Shown: piece after piece, positions 54,522 through 63,932 of the stretch
Layout: every line of letters starts with the position of its first letter
How positions within the stretch are numbered: position 1 is the stretch's first letter
Assembly (NCBI GenBank): GCA_052118425.1
Contig: JBQKHF010000017.1
Strand: one strand, 5' to 3'
DNA: 64,000 bases
Origin: Roseburia_C sp900315735
GTDB taxonomy: Bacteria > Bacillota > Clostridia > Lachnospirales > Lachnospiraceae
Position numbers and translations under genes: made by a program
The notes under the pieces: generated by a model
The model's database searches: none
Told to the model about the DNA's origin: nothing
The model's input: the letters and a program-made list of their open reading frames with translations, nothing else

Positions 54522-55973
54522 CTACAACTGAAGCTGATGTGTCAGTTCGATTAAGTTCTCGGTCTCAGCCATCAGATGCTCTACACTCTTCTGGTTCTTC
54601 TCGCAGGTAGTCAGCGTATTATTGGTATGGGCTGCAACCTCTTCTGAAATTGCAGAAATTGTCTGGATACTGTCCATAATGCCTGCATTGGCACTTTCTA
54701 ATTCTTTCACAATGCCGGACAATGCATCTGACTGTCTCTGCACGCGACCGGAATTATCCTCTATCGTACGGAAGCTGTCGGCAGTTTCATTGACTGTTAC
54801 ATTCTGATGCTCAACCTGTGAAATCATGCTTTCAATAATTGTTACTACTTTTTCCAGTTCTTCTGATACATTTCGTATCAGTTCTTCAATGCTGACGGTT
54901 GCTTCCTGTGTCTGGGTTGCCAGACCGGAAATCTCAGATGCAACTACCGCAAAGCCTCTTCCTGCCTCACCTGCACGGGCTGCCTCGATGGATGCATTCA
55001 GGGAAAGAAGGCTGGTTTCTGAAGTAATATTATTAATAATCTCGATGATGGAATACATCTTATCCATATATTCTCTTAAAGAAGTAAGTTCTGCTGCCAC
55101 CTGACTGTTGGTCTGCTCCGTTGCACTCACCTGTGATACCAGCTGCTCGATATTTTTCTTTCCGGTGCTCAATGCTTCTGCCGTAACTGTCATGCTCTCA
55201 GCAATGCTGTCAGATGCCTGGGTTACCTGGATTACTTTTTCCTGAATTGCTTCTGTCTGGCTCAACTGATTCTGTACTGCTTCTGCTGTATCCGTTGTTC
55301 CTCCGGTCAGCTCTTCCATGGCATTTCTGGTATCACTGACACCACCGCCAAGTAAATCTACTTCCTCAGACATGCCATTAATCTTCTGCGTCATGGCATC
55401 GGACACCTCTAAAATTCTCTGAAGCATCGTATCTGACTGTCCCTTTGCCTGATTCATTTCCTCTAGTCGAAGTCTAAATATTTTCTGTAGCACAGCAAAA
55501 CTATAATAAGAAAATGCAGTTGTCAACATCAACATAATAATCTCAGTTCCATAATAAGTGACTCCCTCGCCCTGTCCATTCATGGTGTGTACTACAACTG
55601 AAATAATATTTACAATAACTGCTCCAACACCCAATTCCAATGCATATTTCGGATCCGAAAATACCGAAATCAAAATAAACATCGGAATTACATAGACAAA
55701 AGTCAACTGATTGCTGGCCGTAATCAATGCTACTGTATAAAATATAGCAAATCCGATTCCCACAAGATGTTTAATTGCTTTCGTATCATGATTCTTCTTA
55801 TAGAAAATCCACTCCGCAATCACCGGTCCCAATGCCAGTACCACCAGCACGGCAACTAAAATTACATTTCTTGCACTTCGAAAAATTTCTGCAATATTCA
55901 CAAATGTCAGTAAAACTCCCATGATAGTGTGTCCTATCATTGCAGCCTTATTTGCTCTTCCTTGTTCTGTCAT
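54522..55973 (-). CDS. Methyl-accepting chemotaxis protein
   Basis: 483 residues from the ATG at 55973 (GGGAGG SD). About six N-terminal membrane helices without an extracellular sensor domain, a linker without clear HAMP, and the signalling coiled coil with the conserved tip (LSLNASIEAARAGEAGRGFAVVASEI). It would signal through CheW/CheA. No flagellar gene is near, and it pairs in transcription with dgt. Confidence 0.9.
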   Translation of the reverse strand: MTEQGRANKAAMIGHTIMGVLLTFVNIAEIFRSARNVILVAVLVVLALGPVIAEWIFYKKNHDTKAIKHLVGIGFAIFYTVALITASNQLTFVYVIPMFILISVFSDPKYALELGVGAVIVNIISVVVHTMNGQGEGVTYYGTEIIMLMLTTAFSYYSFAVLQKIFRLRLEEMNQAKGQSDTMLQRILEVSDAMTQKINGMSEEVDLLGGGVSDTRNAMEELTGGTTDTAEAVQNQLSQTEAIQEKVIQVTQASDSIAESMTVTAEALSTGKKNIEQLVSQVSATEQTNSQVAAELTSLREYMDKMYSIIEIINNITSETSLLSLNASIEAARAGEAGRGFAVVASEISGLATQTQEATVSIEELIRNVSEELEKVVTIIESMISQVEHQNVTVNETADSFRTIEDNSGRVQRQSDALSGIVKELESANAGIMDSIQTISAISEEVAAHTNNTLTTCEKNQKSVEHLMAETENLIELTHQLQL

Positions 55974-56062
55974 TTTTTTATCCTCCCGTATATAAAATAT
56001 AATTTCCGAACATTTACTCACAGTTTTAATTATACCTTTATCTATAGTAATTGAAAAGACTT

Positions 56063-56956
56063 TTATCTAAAATACTCTTTCAATTCATGTGCTCCCTCCA
56101 GCAGCTTGCGGCATACATAAAGGATTCCATCCTGTTTCGTACAGACTGCCCATTTCACAAGGCTTACCTTCCCTCCACTGATTTCCAGTGCTGTGATGCA
56201 ACGGGGATGCACCATACTGCCATCATTAAAAAGCCGTCCCTCGCCCGGAAGCGGACACCGTGGTCTGTGGGTATGTCCGCTGACCATCAGCATATCTTTC
56301 TTCCGGCAAAAATTTTCCATACTTCTTGTAATCTTATCGCACTTCTTATCATTTCCTGCTGCACGGGTAGGGTCACGGACACCAAACTCTTCTAAGGGAG
56401 TCCAGAGATAGCGTACCAGCCAGCCGGTAAGTCCATGCAGATAATCATTAAAAAGGTCTCCCTGATGCCCATGCATCAGAAAAATTTCTCCTGCCTCCAT
56501 TTCAAGCCGGATTGCCTCATATACCTTAATCTCCGGAAATAGCGGCTCCATCCGGCGGCTGCATTCATTATAATATTCCGAGAAATTTTTCCGTAAAAAT
56601 TCCTCTCTTGACTTCTTTCTGTCATGGTTGCCATAAAGCATATAGAGCCTGTTTTCCCGATAAAATTTAGACAGCATCCAGAAAATGTGGCTGTACTGCC
56701 CGATTATTTTCTTCTGGCTCCGGTTCTCCCAGAGTTCATCCCCGTCTCCCAGTTCAAAATAACTGTAGCCTCTTTCATAATAATATTGCAGTGCCGTAAA
56801 GCATAACTGCTGGTTATCCATAAAATTATCATTCCAGTTTCCATAACCTCTGTGGGCATCACTCATAAATACCATTCTGGCACAGGCATCACAGGAAATC
56901 TTTTCTGCCCCATCATATGCTCTCTCAAAGGCTGCCCTTCGTCCCAGTCCATACAT
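56063..56956 (-). CDS. Calcineurin-like metallophosphoesterase
   Basis: 297 residues if it starts at the ATG at 56956, two bases after the DUF4474 stop; longer starts (56998, 56968) overlap that gene. Metal motifs: MSDAHRG, GDGDELW, YGNHDRK, MHGHQGD and SGHTHRP. The DELW pattern resembles LpxH-type phosphoesterases, though this organism has no lipid A. Substrate unknown. Confidence 0.8.
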   Translation of the reverse strand: MYGLGRRAAFERAYDGAEKISCDACARMVFMSDAHRGYGNWNDNFMDNQQLCFTALQYYYERGYSYFELGDGDELWENRSQKKIIGQYSHIFWMLSKFYRENRLYMLYGNHDRKKSREEFLRKNFSEYYNECSRRMEPLFPEIKVYEAIRLEMEAGEIFLMHGHQGDLFNDYLHGLTGWLVRYLWTPLEEFGVRDPTRAAGNDKKCDKITRSMENFCRKKDMLMVSGHTHRPRCPLPGEGRLFNDGSMVHPRCITALEISGGKVSLVKWAVCTKQDGILYVCRKLLEGAHELKEYFR

Positions 56957-56957
56957 A

Positions 56958-57896
56958 TTACAATGCATCCTTCCTGGAATACTTCCGGCAGTCATCATGC
57001 TGCCAGCGTCTGCTCATCCGTGCAAAAAAACGAAGTGCCCGCGGTGATAACTGGAAAAATGCCAGCACTTTATCCACTGTTTTCTCATAATGCCTCGTGT
57101 AATGCCGGTAAAACCGGACTCCCATATGAAGCCCCGCCAGACGGATTCTGTCAAGTAAAAAACGTCTGTCAAAAGGCTGGCTGGTCTTTGGTTTTTCAAA
57201 TAAAAGATGTACCGTCTCATAATTTACCCGATAAGAATCCCTTGTATATCCAGCCTCCTTTAGTCCATCCACAAATGCCCGGCACATCAGACGGTTGGGA
57301 AAACTTAAAACAATGTGCAAAGACAGCTCCCACGGCTTCGAAAAAGTTCCCAGTGAAAATCCAGTCATCCACCAGTGATAACCACCTCTTGTAAATATTT
57401 TTCTATCCTTCCCGCCTTTTTCTTTTTTGCAGAGTGTCATTCCGATTCCAAGATAGTCCTCCTCCGGTACGCCAAGATAAAAGCCCGGTCTGCTGGGATG
57501 CCTTTTGTATACACCAACTTCTGCTCCGGTACAAAGTCCATACTGCCCCTTCCAGAATTCTATCATCCACTCCTGTTCATCATAGGTAAAGAAAACCGGC
57601 TCACAGTCTATAACCATTCCCATGGAGCCTGCCAACTCATCATAAGTTCTGCTGTAGCCATATTTTTTCTGCCAGGCATTTTCCAGTGCATAAAAAATGT
57701 CCTCCCGCTCGTCATAAGCAAATCCATAACGGCTGATGATGCGGTTCAGCAGTTCCTTTTTCTCCCAGTCCGGTGTATTCCGGATAAATTCCCGTACCTT
57801 CTGCTGTCTTTTGCGATATCTATAAATAAAAAGAAGCAACGCAAAGAAAAGCAGCGCTGCCAGAGCAATTCCGATATAAATCATTTCCGGTTTCAT
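56958..57896 (-). CDS. DUF4474 protein with N-terminal membrane helix
   Basis: 312 residues. One membrane helix (IGIALAALLFFALLLFIY), then the DUF4474 block: YDEREDIFYALENAWQKKYGYS, MIEFWKGQYGLCTGAEVGVY and WWMTGFSLGTFSKPWEL. The family is widespread in Clostridia and has no known function. Coupled to the metallophosphoesterase gene. Confidence 0.82.
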   Translation of the reverse strand: MKPEMIYIGIALAALLFFALLLFIYRYRKRQQKVREFIRNTPDWEKKELLNRIISRYGFAYDEREDIFYALENAWQKKYGYSRTYDELAGSMGMVIDCEPVFFTYDEQEWMIEFWKGQYGLCTGAEVGVYKRHPSRPGFYLGVPEEDYLGIGMTLCKKEKGGKDRKIFTRGGYHWWMTGFSLGTFSKPWELSLHIVLSFPNRLMCRAFVDGLKEAGYTRDSYRVNYETVHLLFEKPKTSQPFDRRFLLDRIRLAGLHMGVRFYRHYTRHYEKTVDKVLAFFQLSPRALRFFARMSRRWQHDDCRKYSRKDAL

Positions 57897-58060
57897 AATA
57901 TAATCCCCTTACAGCCTTTTTATTATCATATGCGTAAGAGGACTATCCTGTGTTATCTTTTAAACTGGCATGGTCATTTTTATCAAAATTGGATGTTTTT
58001 ATAATGCCATTTCTGTTTTATGATAAACCGCAACAAAGAGAAAGAAAAGAGGACTTTATT

Positions 58061-58660
58061 ATGAAAAACGAAAGAATCTACAAACTTGTACTGACTGCTC
58101 TTATGGCAGCACTTTCCTATGTGGTATTCACATTCTTACAGATTAAAATTGCACTTCCTGGCGGAGATGCTACATCTATCCACCTCGGAAATGCTGTATG
58201 TGTATTAGGTGCATTACTGTTAGGCGGTGTCTATGGCGGAATCGGCGGTGCCATCGGTATGACAATCGGTGACCTTTTAGACCCGATTTACATTGTATAC
58301 GCACCAAAGACTTTTATCTTAAAATTCTGCATCGGCCTGATTACCGGTCTGGTTGCACACAAAATTGGTAAAATTTCTACTTCCAAAGATACCAAACACG
58401 TTTTCAAATGGGTTGTTATCGCAAGTATCTGCGGACTGTTATTCAACGTTGTATTTGACCCGCTGTTCGGCTACTTCTACAAACTGGTTATCTTAGGAAA
58501 ACCTGCAGCAGAAGTTACACTTTCTATTAACATTGCAGCAACCAGCATCAATGCAGTTTTATCCGTTATCGTAGCAACTGCTGTATACATGGCACTGCGT
58601 CCTGTACTGGCAAAATCCAATATGCTGCCACGTCTTGGAAAGGAAAGCGCACGCGCATGA
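58061..58660 (+). CDS. ECF transporter S component, probably for vitamin B6
   Basis: 199 residues from the ATG at 58061 (GAGG SD). Six membrane helices with ALMAALSYVVFTFLQI, GGVYGGIGGAIGMTIGDL and the ALMxAL-type start of ECF S proteins. Its stop overlaps the start of the pyridoxal kinase-like gene as ATGA, which points to a pyridoxine/pyridoxal substrate (PdxU group). No riboswitch was seen upstream. Confidence 0.82.
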   Translation: MKNERIYKLVLTALMAALSYVVFTFLQIKIALPGGDATSIHLGNAVCVLGALLLGGVYGGIGGAIGMTIGDLLDPIYIVYAPKTFILKFCIGLITGLVAHKIGKISTSKDTKHVFKWVVIASICGLLFNVVFDPLFGYFYKLVILGKPAAEVTLSINIAATSINAVLSVIVATAVYMALRPVLAKSNMLPRLGKESARA

Positions 58661-59493
58661 AATTAAATACTTTACCACCAAAACTTCTGATTATCAATGA
58701 TATATCCGGTGTGGGACGCTGCTCCATGAGCGTGTCTCTCCCGGTGGTAAGTGCATGTAAGGTACAGGGAATCCCTGTACCTACTTCTGTTTTCAGCAAC
58801 CATACCGGTTTTCCTACCCATTTAAAAATTGATTTGACCGGACAGCTTAAGGATTATTTTGCTGCACTGAATGCCCTTTCCATGAACTGGGACGGTATTT
58901 ACTGCGGTTACCTTGGTGCCAAAGAACAGGTTCATGCCATTTCCCATTACTATGATTCTCTCACCGAAAAACCTCTTTTTATCATAGACCCGGTGATGGG
59001 TGACCACGGAAAAGCTTATCAGCATATAACACCGGAATTCTGCAATTACATGAAAGACTTTGTATCCCGGGGTGATATTATCACACCAAACCTGACGGAA
59101 GCCTGCCTCTTAACGGATACACCGTATCCGGAGCATGACTGCACCGATTCGGAGCTTTCTTCCATTTCCGAAAAGCTTCATGCTCTGGGTGTGAAAAAAT
59201 GCATTATCACAGGCTGTCCAAAGAGCGATACTTTCCTTAATTATATTTCCGATGACAACGGCAATGTGGACACTGTTTCCACGAAAAAAGCCGGCCCGGG
59301 TTATCCCGGGACCGGCGATATCTTCGTCAGTATCGTATCTGCACTTACCTTACGTGGCTTCTCCTTAAAGGAATGCACCACGCAGGCAGCTCATTTTATT
59401 GCTTCCTGTATTTCCTATTCACAGTCACTTTCGGATGATACTTTACAGGGCGTTATCTTCGAACCGCTTCTTTCTGACTTAGTGACACTTTAG
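58657..59493 (+). CDS. pdxK: Pyridoxal/pyridoxamine kinase (ribokinase superfamily)
   Basis: 278 residues. SGVGRCSMSVSLPVVSACKVQGIPVPT at the start, DPVMGDHG at about 110-117 and the catalytic PGYPGTGDIF (about 213-222) of PdxK/ThiD-like kinases. It phosphorylates the vitamin delivered by the overlapping ECF gene. Confidence 0.88.
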   Translation: MKLNTLPPKLLIINDISGVGRCSMSVSLPVVSACKVQGIPVPTSVFSNHTGFPTHLKIDLTGQLKDYFAALNALSMNWDGIYCGYLGAKEQVHAISHYYDSLTEKPLFIIDPVMGDHGKAYQHITPEFCNYMKDFVSRGDIITPNLTEACLLTDTPYPEHDCTDSELSSISEKLHALGVKKCIITGCPKSDTFLNYISDDNGNVDTVSTKKAGPGYPGTGDIFVSIVSALTLRGFSLKECTTQAAHFIASCISYSQSLSDDTLQGVIFEPLLSDLVTL

Positions 59494-59495
59494 CC

Positions 59496-60158
59496 TTAAG
59501 AAAGAGAGTCTAAGTAACTGCCTATCAAATTTGCCATCTGGGCATATTCTGCGGATGTACCACCTGCTGTATAGTTGGCACAACTGTCCACATACTGGTC
59601 AGCCGCAGCATTTGCTCCGATGTAAATGCTCTTATCTGCAACTTTTCCTGCAATGGAATTTTCTCCCTGGAACAGGTCTTTTAATTCCTTCTTATCTGCA
59701 TTTTTCAGAGTTTCCTCATCTATTACAAGCTTTCCATTACTGTCTACGGTAATGCCGACCTTCTGTAACGCTTCACTCTGACCGGAAATGATGCTTTTTA
59801 ATTCCTTGCTGTAATTTGCAGATTTGTCTGTATCAAGATCTGACAGGCTTTCTAAGAGACTGTTATAATCTCCGGTAAAACGCTCAATCAGTGAAATCAC
59901 ATCGGAATAATCTCCACTTTCTTCTGCTTTGGCAAAAATGGAATCCGCTCCTGTTTCGCTTAATACTGTTGCACTTGCTTTGAGTGAGGATGCAGACTTC
60001 TTGACACTGTTATATTCTTCACTCTTTTTCCCGGTTGTCTTGCTGCTCTTCTCTGTCTCGCCACTCTTTTTTAACAGGTCCACCACTTTTGTATCATTAT
60101 CTGTGTCCGTATTCAAGGTACTCATCAAAAGGCTGTTATTTCCTGTTACACGAATCAT
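59496..60158 (-). CDS. FliD-like (flagellar cap domain) orphan protein
   Basis: 220 residues with a good SD (AGGAGG). SEALQKVGITVDSNGKLVID, then EETLKNADKKELKDLF, is the characteristic segment of the FliD C-terminal domain, and a Ser/Thr/Lys-rich N-terminal region precedes it. It is shorter than flagellar FliD and has no flagellar neighbours. A secreted filament- or capping-related protein is possible. Convergent with pdxK, 2 bp apart. Confidence 0.65.
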   Translation of the reverse strand: MIRVTGNNSLLMSTLNTDTDNDTKVVDLLKKSGETEKSSKTTGKKSEEYNSVKKSASSLKASATVLSETGADSIFAKAEESGDYSDVISLIERFTGDYNSLLESLSDLDTDKSANYSKELKSIISGQSEALQKVGITVDSNGKLVIDEETLKNADKKELKDLFQGENSIAGKVADKSIYIGANAAADQYVDSCANYTAGGTSAEYAQMANLIGSYLDSLS

Positions 60159-60248
60159 GTTTCTCCTCCTAATTTTAAGACAAAATCGCCTCCATGCCGT
60201 CTTATACTTGATATATCGTTCTTTTCTCCCAAAAACTTAACCTTTAAG

Positions 60249-61082
60249 CTAACCCTTTCTTGCTGCCTTTAGCATAGCAATCTCTCTGGCATAGCCCTCT
60301 AAATCATTCGGTGTCTCAAGATAAAATGGCAAATCCTTCAATGCCGGATGGTTAATAATCCGTATGATGGCATCCATGGTCAGATTTCCTGCGCCCAGAC
60401 ATTCATGGCGGTCTTTATGGCTGCCCAATACATTTTTCGAATCATTTAAATGAATGGCACACAGTTTATCCAGTCCGATAATGCGGTCAAATTCTTCCAA
60501 CACTTCATCCAAATGTCCGCTGATATCATATCCCCCATCAAAAACATGGCAGGTATCTAAGCAGACGCCCATTTTCTCCGGATACTTTACCCGGTCTAAA
60601 ATCTCCCTAAGTTCTTCAAAGCTTCGTCCGATTTCCGTTCCTTTTCCAGCCATGGTCTCAAGCAGCACGGTTGTCTTCTGCTCCTGCCACATGATTTCAT
60701 TTAAGACTCCTGCAATCTTTTCAATTCCGACTTCCACTCCCTGCTGCACATGGCTGCCCGGATGAAAATTATATTTGCAGTCCGGTATCTCCTCTAACCG
60801 CCGCAAATCATCTGCCATGGTCTCTCTGGCAAACTCCTGCACCCGCTCATCTTTGCCGCAGGCATTTATGGTATAGGGTGCATGGGCAAGAATCTGCCCG
60901 ATGCCATGCTCCGCAGCATACTGCTGATATGCCGCTATATCTTTGGCATCTAAATCCTTCGCTTTTCCGCCTCTTGGATTTCTGGTAAAAAACTGAAATG
61001 TGTTGGCTCCGATTTCCTCTGCCTGCTTTGCCATGGCGAGGAAGCCTTTTGATGATGATAAATGACAACCGATTCGAAACAT
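60249..61082 (-). CDS. nfo: Deoxyribonuclease IV (endonuclease IV)
   Basis: 277 residues; AAAAGGAG before the ATG. TIM barrel with zinc ligands in FHPGSH, LETMAGKG, CLDTCHVFD, HLNDSK and YLETP. It cuts at abasic sites in base excision repair. Confidence 0.95.
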   Translation of the reverse strand: MFRIGCHLSSSKGFLAMAKQAEEIGANTFQFFTRNPRGGKAKDLDAKDIAAYQQYAAEHGIGQILAHAPYTINACGKDERVQEFARETMADDLRRLEEIPDCKYNFHPGSHVQQGVEVGIEKIAGVLNEIMWQEQKTTVLLETMAGKGTEIGRSFEELREILDRVKYPEKMGVCLDTCHVFDGGYDISGHLDEVLEEFDRIIGLDKLCAIHLNDSKNVLGSHKDRHECLGAGNLTMDAIIRIINHPALKDLPFYLETPNDLEGYAREIAMLKAARKG

Positions 61083-61139
61083 ATTTTTCTCCTTTTTCCT
61101 TTTTCTGCGTTCACTTAACGTTACGTCATAATAACTATT

Positions 61140-61450
61140 CTATCTTTTTCTCCGTGCCAGCTTGTCCATTGAAGTCAGATGCGGTACAACGTCTGCAAGT
61201 GACACTAAGAATTTTGTTCTGCTTATTGGCTTTTCCGGCAACCTGTGCATATTCGCATCCATGCTCAAATGCGCCTCGCTGGCACATCCCTGTGCCAGCG
61301 TTGCCTATTACCAGACGAAATTCCAAGTGCCCCTAGCAAGCATCATAAGGTATCCGCGTTCCGGCGAACAATACAGTGTTTTTTGTCAAACATTGGAAAG
61401 ACTGTTCTTATCGTCAAAAGAAAAACTTGTGTCTTAGAACTACGGTATTT
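61140..61450. repeat. Intergenic repeat element, copy 2
   Basis: In the 537-bp gap between nfo and yfcE. Its ends (61164-61216, 61381-61450) are related to the element at 39.5 kb. It also holds a perfect hairpin CGCTGGCACA/TGTGCCAGCG (61277-61300) and an imperfect 26-bp inverted repeat (61195-61221 with 61312-61337). The short open frame on the minus strand here is unsupported. The remainder of the gap (61451-61619) shows nothing clear besides the yfcE SD. Confidence 0.6.
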
Positions 61451-61619
61451 TAAAGTAAATCAAATTCTCTTTCTATTCCAATGATTTATCGATGTCTTTT
61501 CCCCTCTCCCAATCACCGGACACTTGTTATTTCATTATAACCGTTATAAAATGAAAAAGTAACCCCAAACCAGTAATCCGCCCTAACAACAAAGGTTTCA
61601 AACAGGAAAAGGTAATTTT

Positions 61620-62072
61620 ATGAAAATTGGAATTTTATCAGACACACACGGTGTATTAAAAGATACATTTTTAGAAGAGCTGCGAAGCTGTGATTATATT
61701 CTGCACGCAGGAGATATCGGAAGTCTTAAATGTTATGAGGCTTTAAAAGAACTGCATGTTCCGCTTTATATCATCAAGGGAAACTGCGACAAAGGTGAAT
61801 GGACGAGATATCTGCCGGAGACTCTGGCAGCACCCATTGGCGGAAAGATTTTCTATCTTATTCATAAAAAAAGTGATTTGTCTTATCCTCTGCCGGAAGC
61901 AGATTTTATTATTACCGGGCATACCCACCATTATGAAGTGAGTAAAAGAGGAACCACTACTTTCATCAATCCGGGCAGTGCCGGTCGAAGCCGCAGTGGT
62001 TCCTCCTGTACTATCGCTATTCTGACTTTGGACGGGGACGAATTTTCGGTTTTGCCCATTTATGCAGAATAA
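61620..62072 (+). CDS. yfcE: YfcE/MJ0936-type phosphodiesterase
   Basis: 150 residues; AGGAAAAGG precedes the ATG. Metallophosphoesterase motifs LSDTHG, HAGDIG, KGNCD, TGHTHH and NPGSAGR. Small phosphodiesterases of this kind act on bis(p-nitrophenyl) phosphate-like substrates; the natural substrate is unknown. Confidence 0.9.
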   Translation: MKIGILSDTHGVLKDTFLEELRSCDYILHAGDIGSLKCYEALKELHVPLYIIKGNCDKGEWTRYLPETLAAPIGGKIFYLIHKKSDLSYPLPEADFIITGHTHHYEVSKRGTTTFINPGSAGRSRSGSSCTIAILTLDGDEFSVLPIYAE

Positions 62073-62088
62073 TATGTGACTCTTCCGG

Positions 62089-63036
62089 TTATTTTCCTGC
62101 ACCGGTTGAAAATATTTCTGATACAGCAGCCTGGTATTCTATCAGGCTGTTTGCTTTCTTTATCTTCTTTAATGTTTTTTCAATTCCTGTAAACTGTGTG
62201 CCAAGATAAAACCACAATTCTTTCATTTTAAAGAGGACATTTTTCTCCCCGGACATTTCTTCCTGATAACCGGCAACCAGCTTATTGTGAAATGCATAAA
62301 GCCGCTTTAATTCAGTATCTCTATCCGGTGTGCTGCCGGAGCGAATCTTTTCTATGAGTGCCGGGTCTCTTATAACACCCCTCCCTAACATAATCGCATC
62401 TATCGTTGGAAAGCGTTCCACGAACCGCTCATAATCTTCCACCGTAAAGATATCTCCATTGTAAACCAACGGATTACTGCTGTGCTCCAGCGCATACTCT
62501 ACCATCGCCCAATCCGGTTTATTTTTATAATAATCTTCTCTGACACGGGGATGTAAAATCAGCTCCTTTATCGGAAAACGATTGTATATTTTTAAAATGC
62601 CTTCAAATTCATCCGGATATTCCATACCAAGCCTTGTCTTAATGGAAATATCTGCATCTGTCTTTTCAAACATTTCATCTAAGAAGCGAAACAGGGCTCT
62701 TTCATCCTCTAAAAGTCCTGCACCTCTTCCCTTCGATACCACTGTTCCGGAGGGACATCCGGCATTGATATTAATTTCCTGATAGCCAAATGCTTTCAGT
62801 TCTTCTGCAATCGCTGCCACGTCTTCTCCACTTTTTGACAATACCTGCGGCACGGTATACATGCCGGCATTATGCTCCGGGATTAAATCATTTCTTTCTC
62901 TGGCATTGAAGCTCCGCTTCGTATGTGGTGCTAAAAATGGTGTAAAGTATTTGTCGGCATCTTCATAGCATGCATGGTAAGCCTGCCGGTATACATATCC
63001 TGTAATTCCCTCTAAAGGAGCTAAATATAATTTCAT
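62089..63036 (-). CDS. dus: tRNA-dihydrouridine synthase
   Basis: 315 residues. FMN TIM barrel: LAPLEGITGYVYR start, EININAGCPSGTVVSKGRGAGLL with the catalytic Cys, IKTRLG, ILHPR and MLGRGVIRDPAL. It reduces uridines in tRNA D-loops. Confidence 0.95.
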   Translation of the reverse strand: MKLYLAPLEGITGYVYRQAYHACYEDADKYFTPFLAPHTKRSFNARERNDLIPEHNAGMYTVPQVLSKSGEDVAAIAEELKAFGYQEININAGCPSGTVVSKGRGAGLLEDERALFRFLDEMFEKTDADISIKTRLGMEYPDEFEGILKIYNRFPIKELILHPRVREDYYKNKPDWAMVEYALEHSSNPLVYNGDIFTVEDYERFVERFPTIDAIMLGRGVIRDPALIEKIRSGSTPDRDTELKRLYAFHNKLVAGYQEEMSGEKNVLFKMKELWFYLGTQFTGIEKTLKKIKKANSLIEYQAAVSEIFSTGAGK

Positions 63037-63147
63037 GGGTACATCCTGTTGTTTATTTTTGTTTTCAGTTCCGTTGATAAATTCTGCTTATAAGGTCTGC
63101 TTGTAAATCTTGCCTGTAAGGTCTGTTTTCAAGTTCTTCTTTTTATC

Positions 63148-63591
63148 TTACTCTTCGATTTCAAGCATGCTTGTACAATGTGGACAGCGGGTTGCTTCCA
63201 GTGGAATCTTGCTCTTGCAGAATGGACAGGTCTTCTCTGTAGGTGCAGCAGGCTCTTCTTTGCCATGGAACAGGCGGTTCATCACTTTTACAATCAGAAA
63301 TACCACAAATGCCATAATGATAAAGTTCAGTACTCCGGATAAGAACATTCCAAAGTTCACGGTTGCGGTTCCGGATGCCTGTGCCTGCGCCAGAGTATCA
63401 TAATGCTTTCCGTCCAGTGCAATAAACCAGTTGCTGAAATCCAGTCTTCCAACTACAAGACTTAAAATCGGCATAATCACATTGTCTACCAGTGAGCTTA
63501 CCAGTGAATTAAATGCACCACCGATAATTACACCTACTGCAAGGTCTAACATATTTCCTCTTAAAGCAAATTTTTTAAACTCTTTCCACAT
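63148..63591 (-). CDS. mscL: Large-conductance mechanosensitive channel with a zinc-ribbon tail
   Basis: 147 residues; AAAGGAG before the ATG. MscL core FKKFALRGNMLDLAVGVIIGGAFNSLVSSLVDNVIMP and a second helix (FIIMAFVVFLIVKVMNRL). The C-terminal 30 residues have CPFCK...CPHC, a zinc ribbon in place of the usual helical bundle end. It opens under membrane tension. Confidence 0.93.
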   Translation of the reverse strand: MWKEFKKFALRGNMLDLAVGVIIGGAFNSLVSSLVDNVIMPILSLVVGRLDFSNWFIALDGKHYDTLAQAQASGTATVNFGMFLSGVLNFIIMAFVVFLIVKVMNRLFHGKEEPAAPTEKTCPFCKSKIPLEATRCPHCTSMLEIEE

Positions 63592-63617
63592 ATCAATTCT
63601 CCTTTGTTTTAAGCTTT

Positions 63618-63932
63618 TTATTTAGCGACTCTGCCTTCTGCTTTTCCGCTGGTTATATAATGGATGTAGTAGCTCTTTAAATCATTTCCAAAGGCACTTC
63701 GTAAATCAGAATAGTTTTTCTTATAAACATTTACATTAAATTCTTCGGAAGCCTTTCTTCCTTCTGCCATTCCATAATTTACAAAATGCGCTAACAAAGC
63801 TACATCATCTTCCCCCAAAGCAGCTTTCAGGTCACCATTATTACTTATATAATAATTATAATCATATACGGCACTGTAGTCTACTCCATGGCCGCGTAAA
63901 TTTATAGTCGGAAAACATAGAACAGAACTATC
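63618..63932 (-). pseudogene. Decayed fragment of a surface-repeat protein
   Basis: The frame is open from 63932, just after an in-frame TAG (63933-63935), to the stop at 63618, with no start codon before the repeat begins. It encodes repeats of the type VDYSAVYDYNYYIS...FVNYGMAEGRKAS...YYIHYITSGKAEGR, found in multiples in clostridial cell-surface proteins. It is most likely the 3' remnant of a larger gene. Confidence 0.6.

Noticed and set aside
57897..58060. Riboswitch upstream of the vitamin B6 transporter gene
   Set aside because: No TPP, FMN or other known aptamer pattern could be found in this short leader.
61135..61326. A 63-residue minus-strand frame inside the intergenic repeat
   Set aside because: It runs through the hairpins of the element, has no SD and has no sign of coding selection.
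63592..63617. Additional small gene between mscL and the surface-repeat remnant
   Set aside because: Only 26 bp, filled by the mscL SD region.
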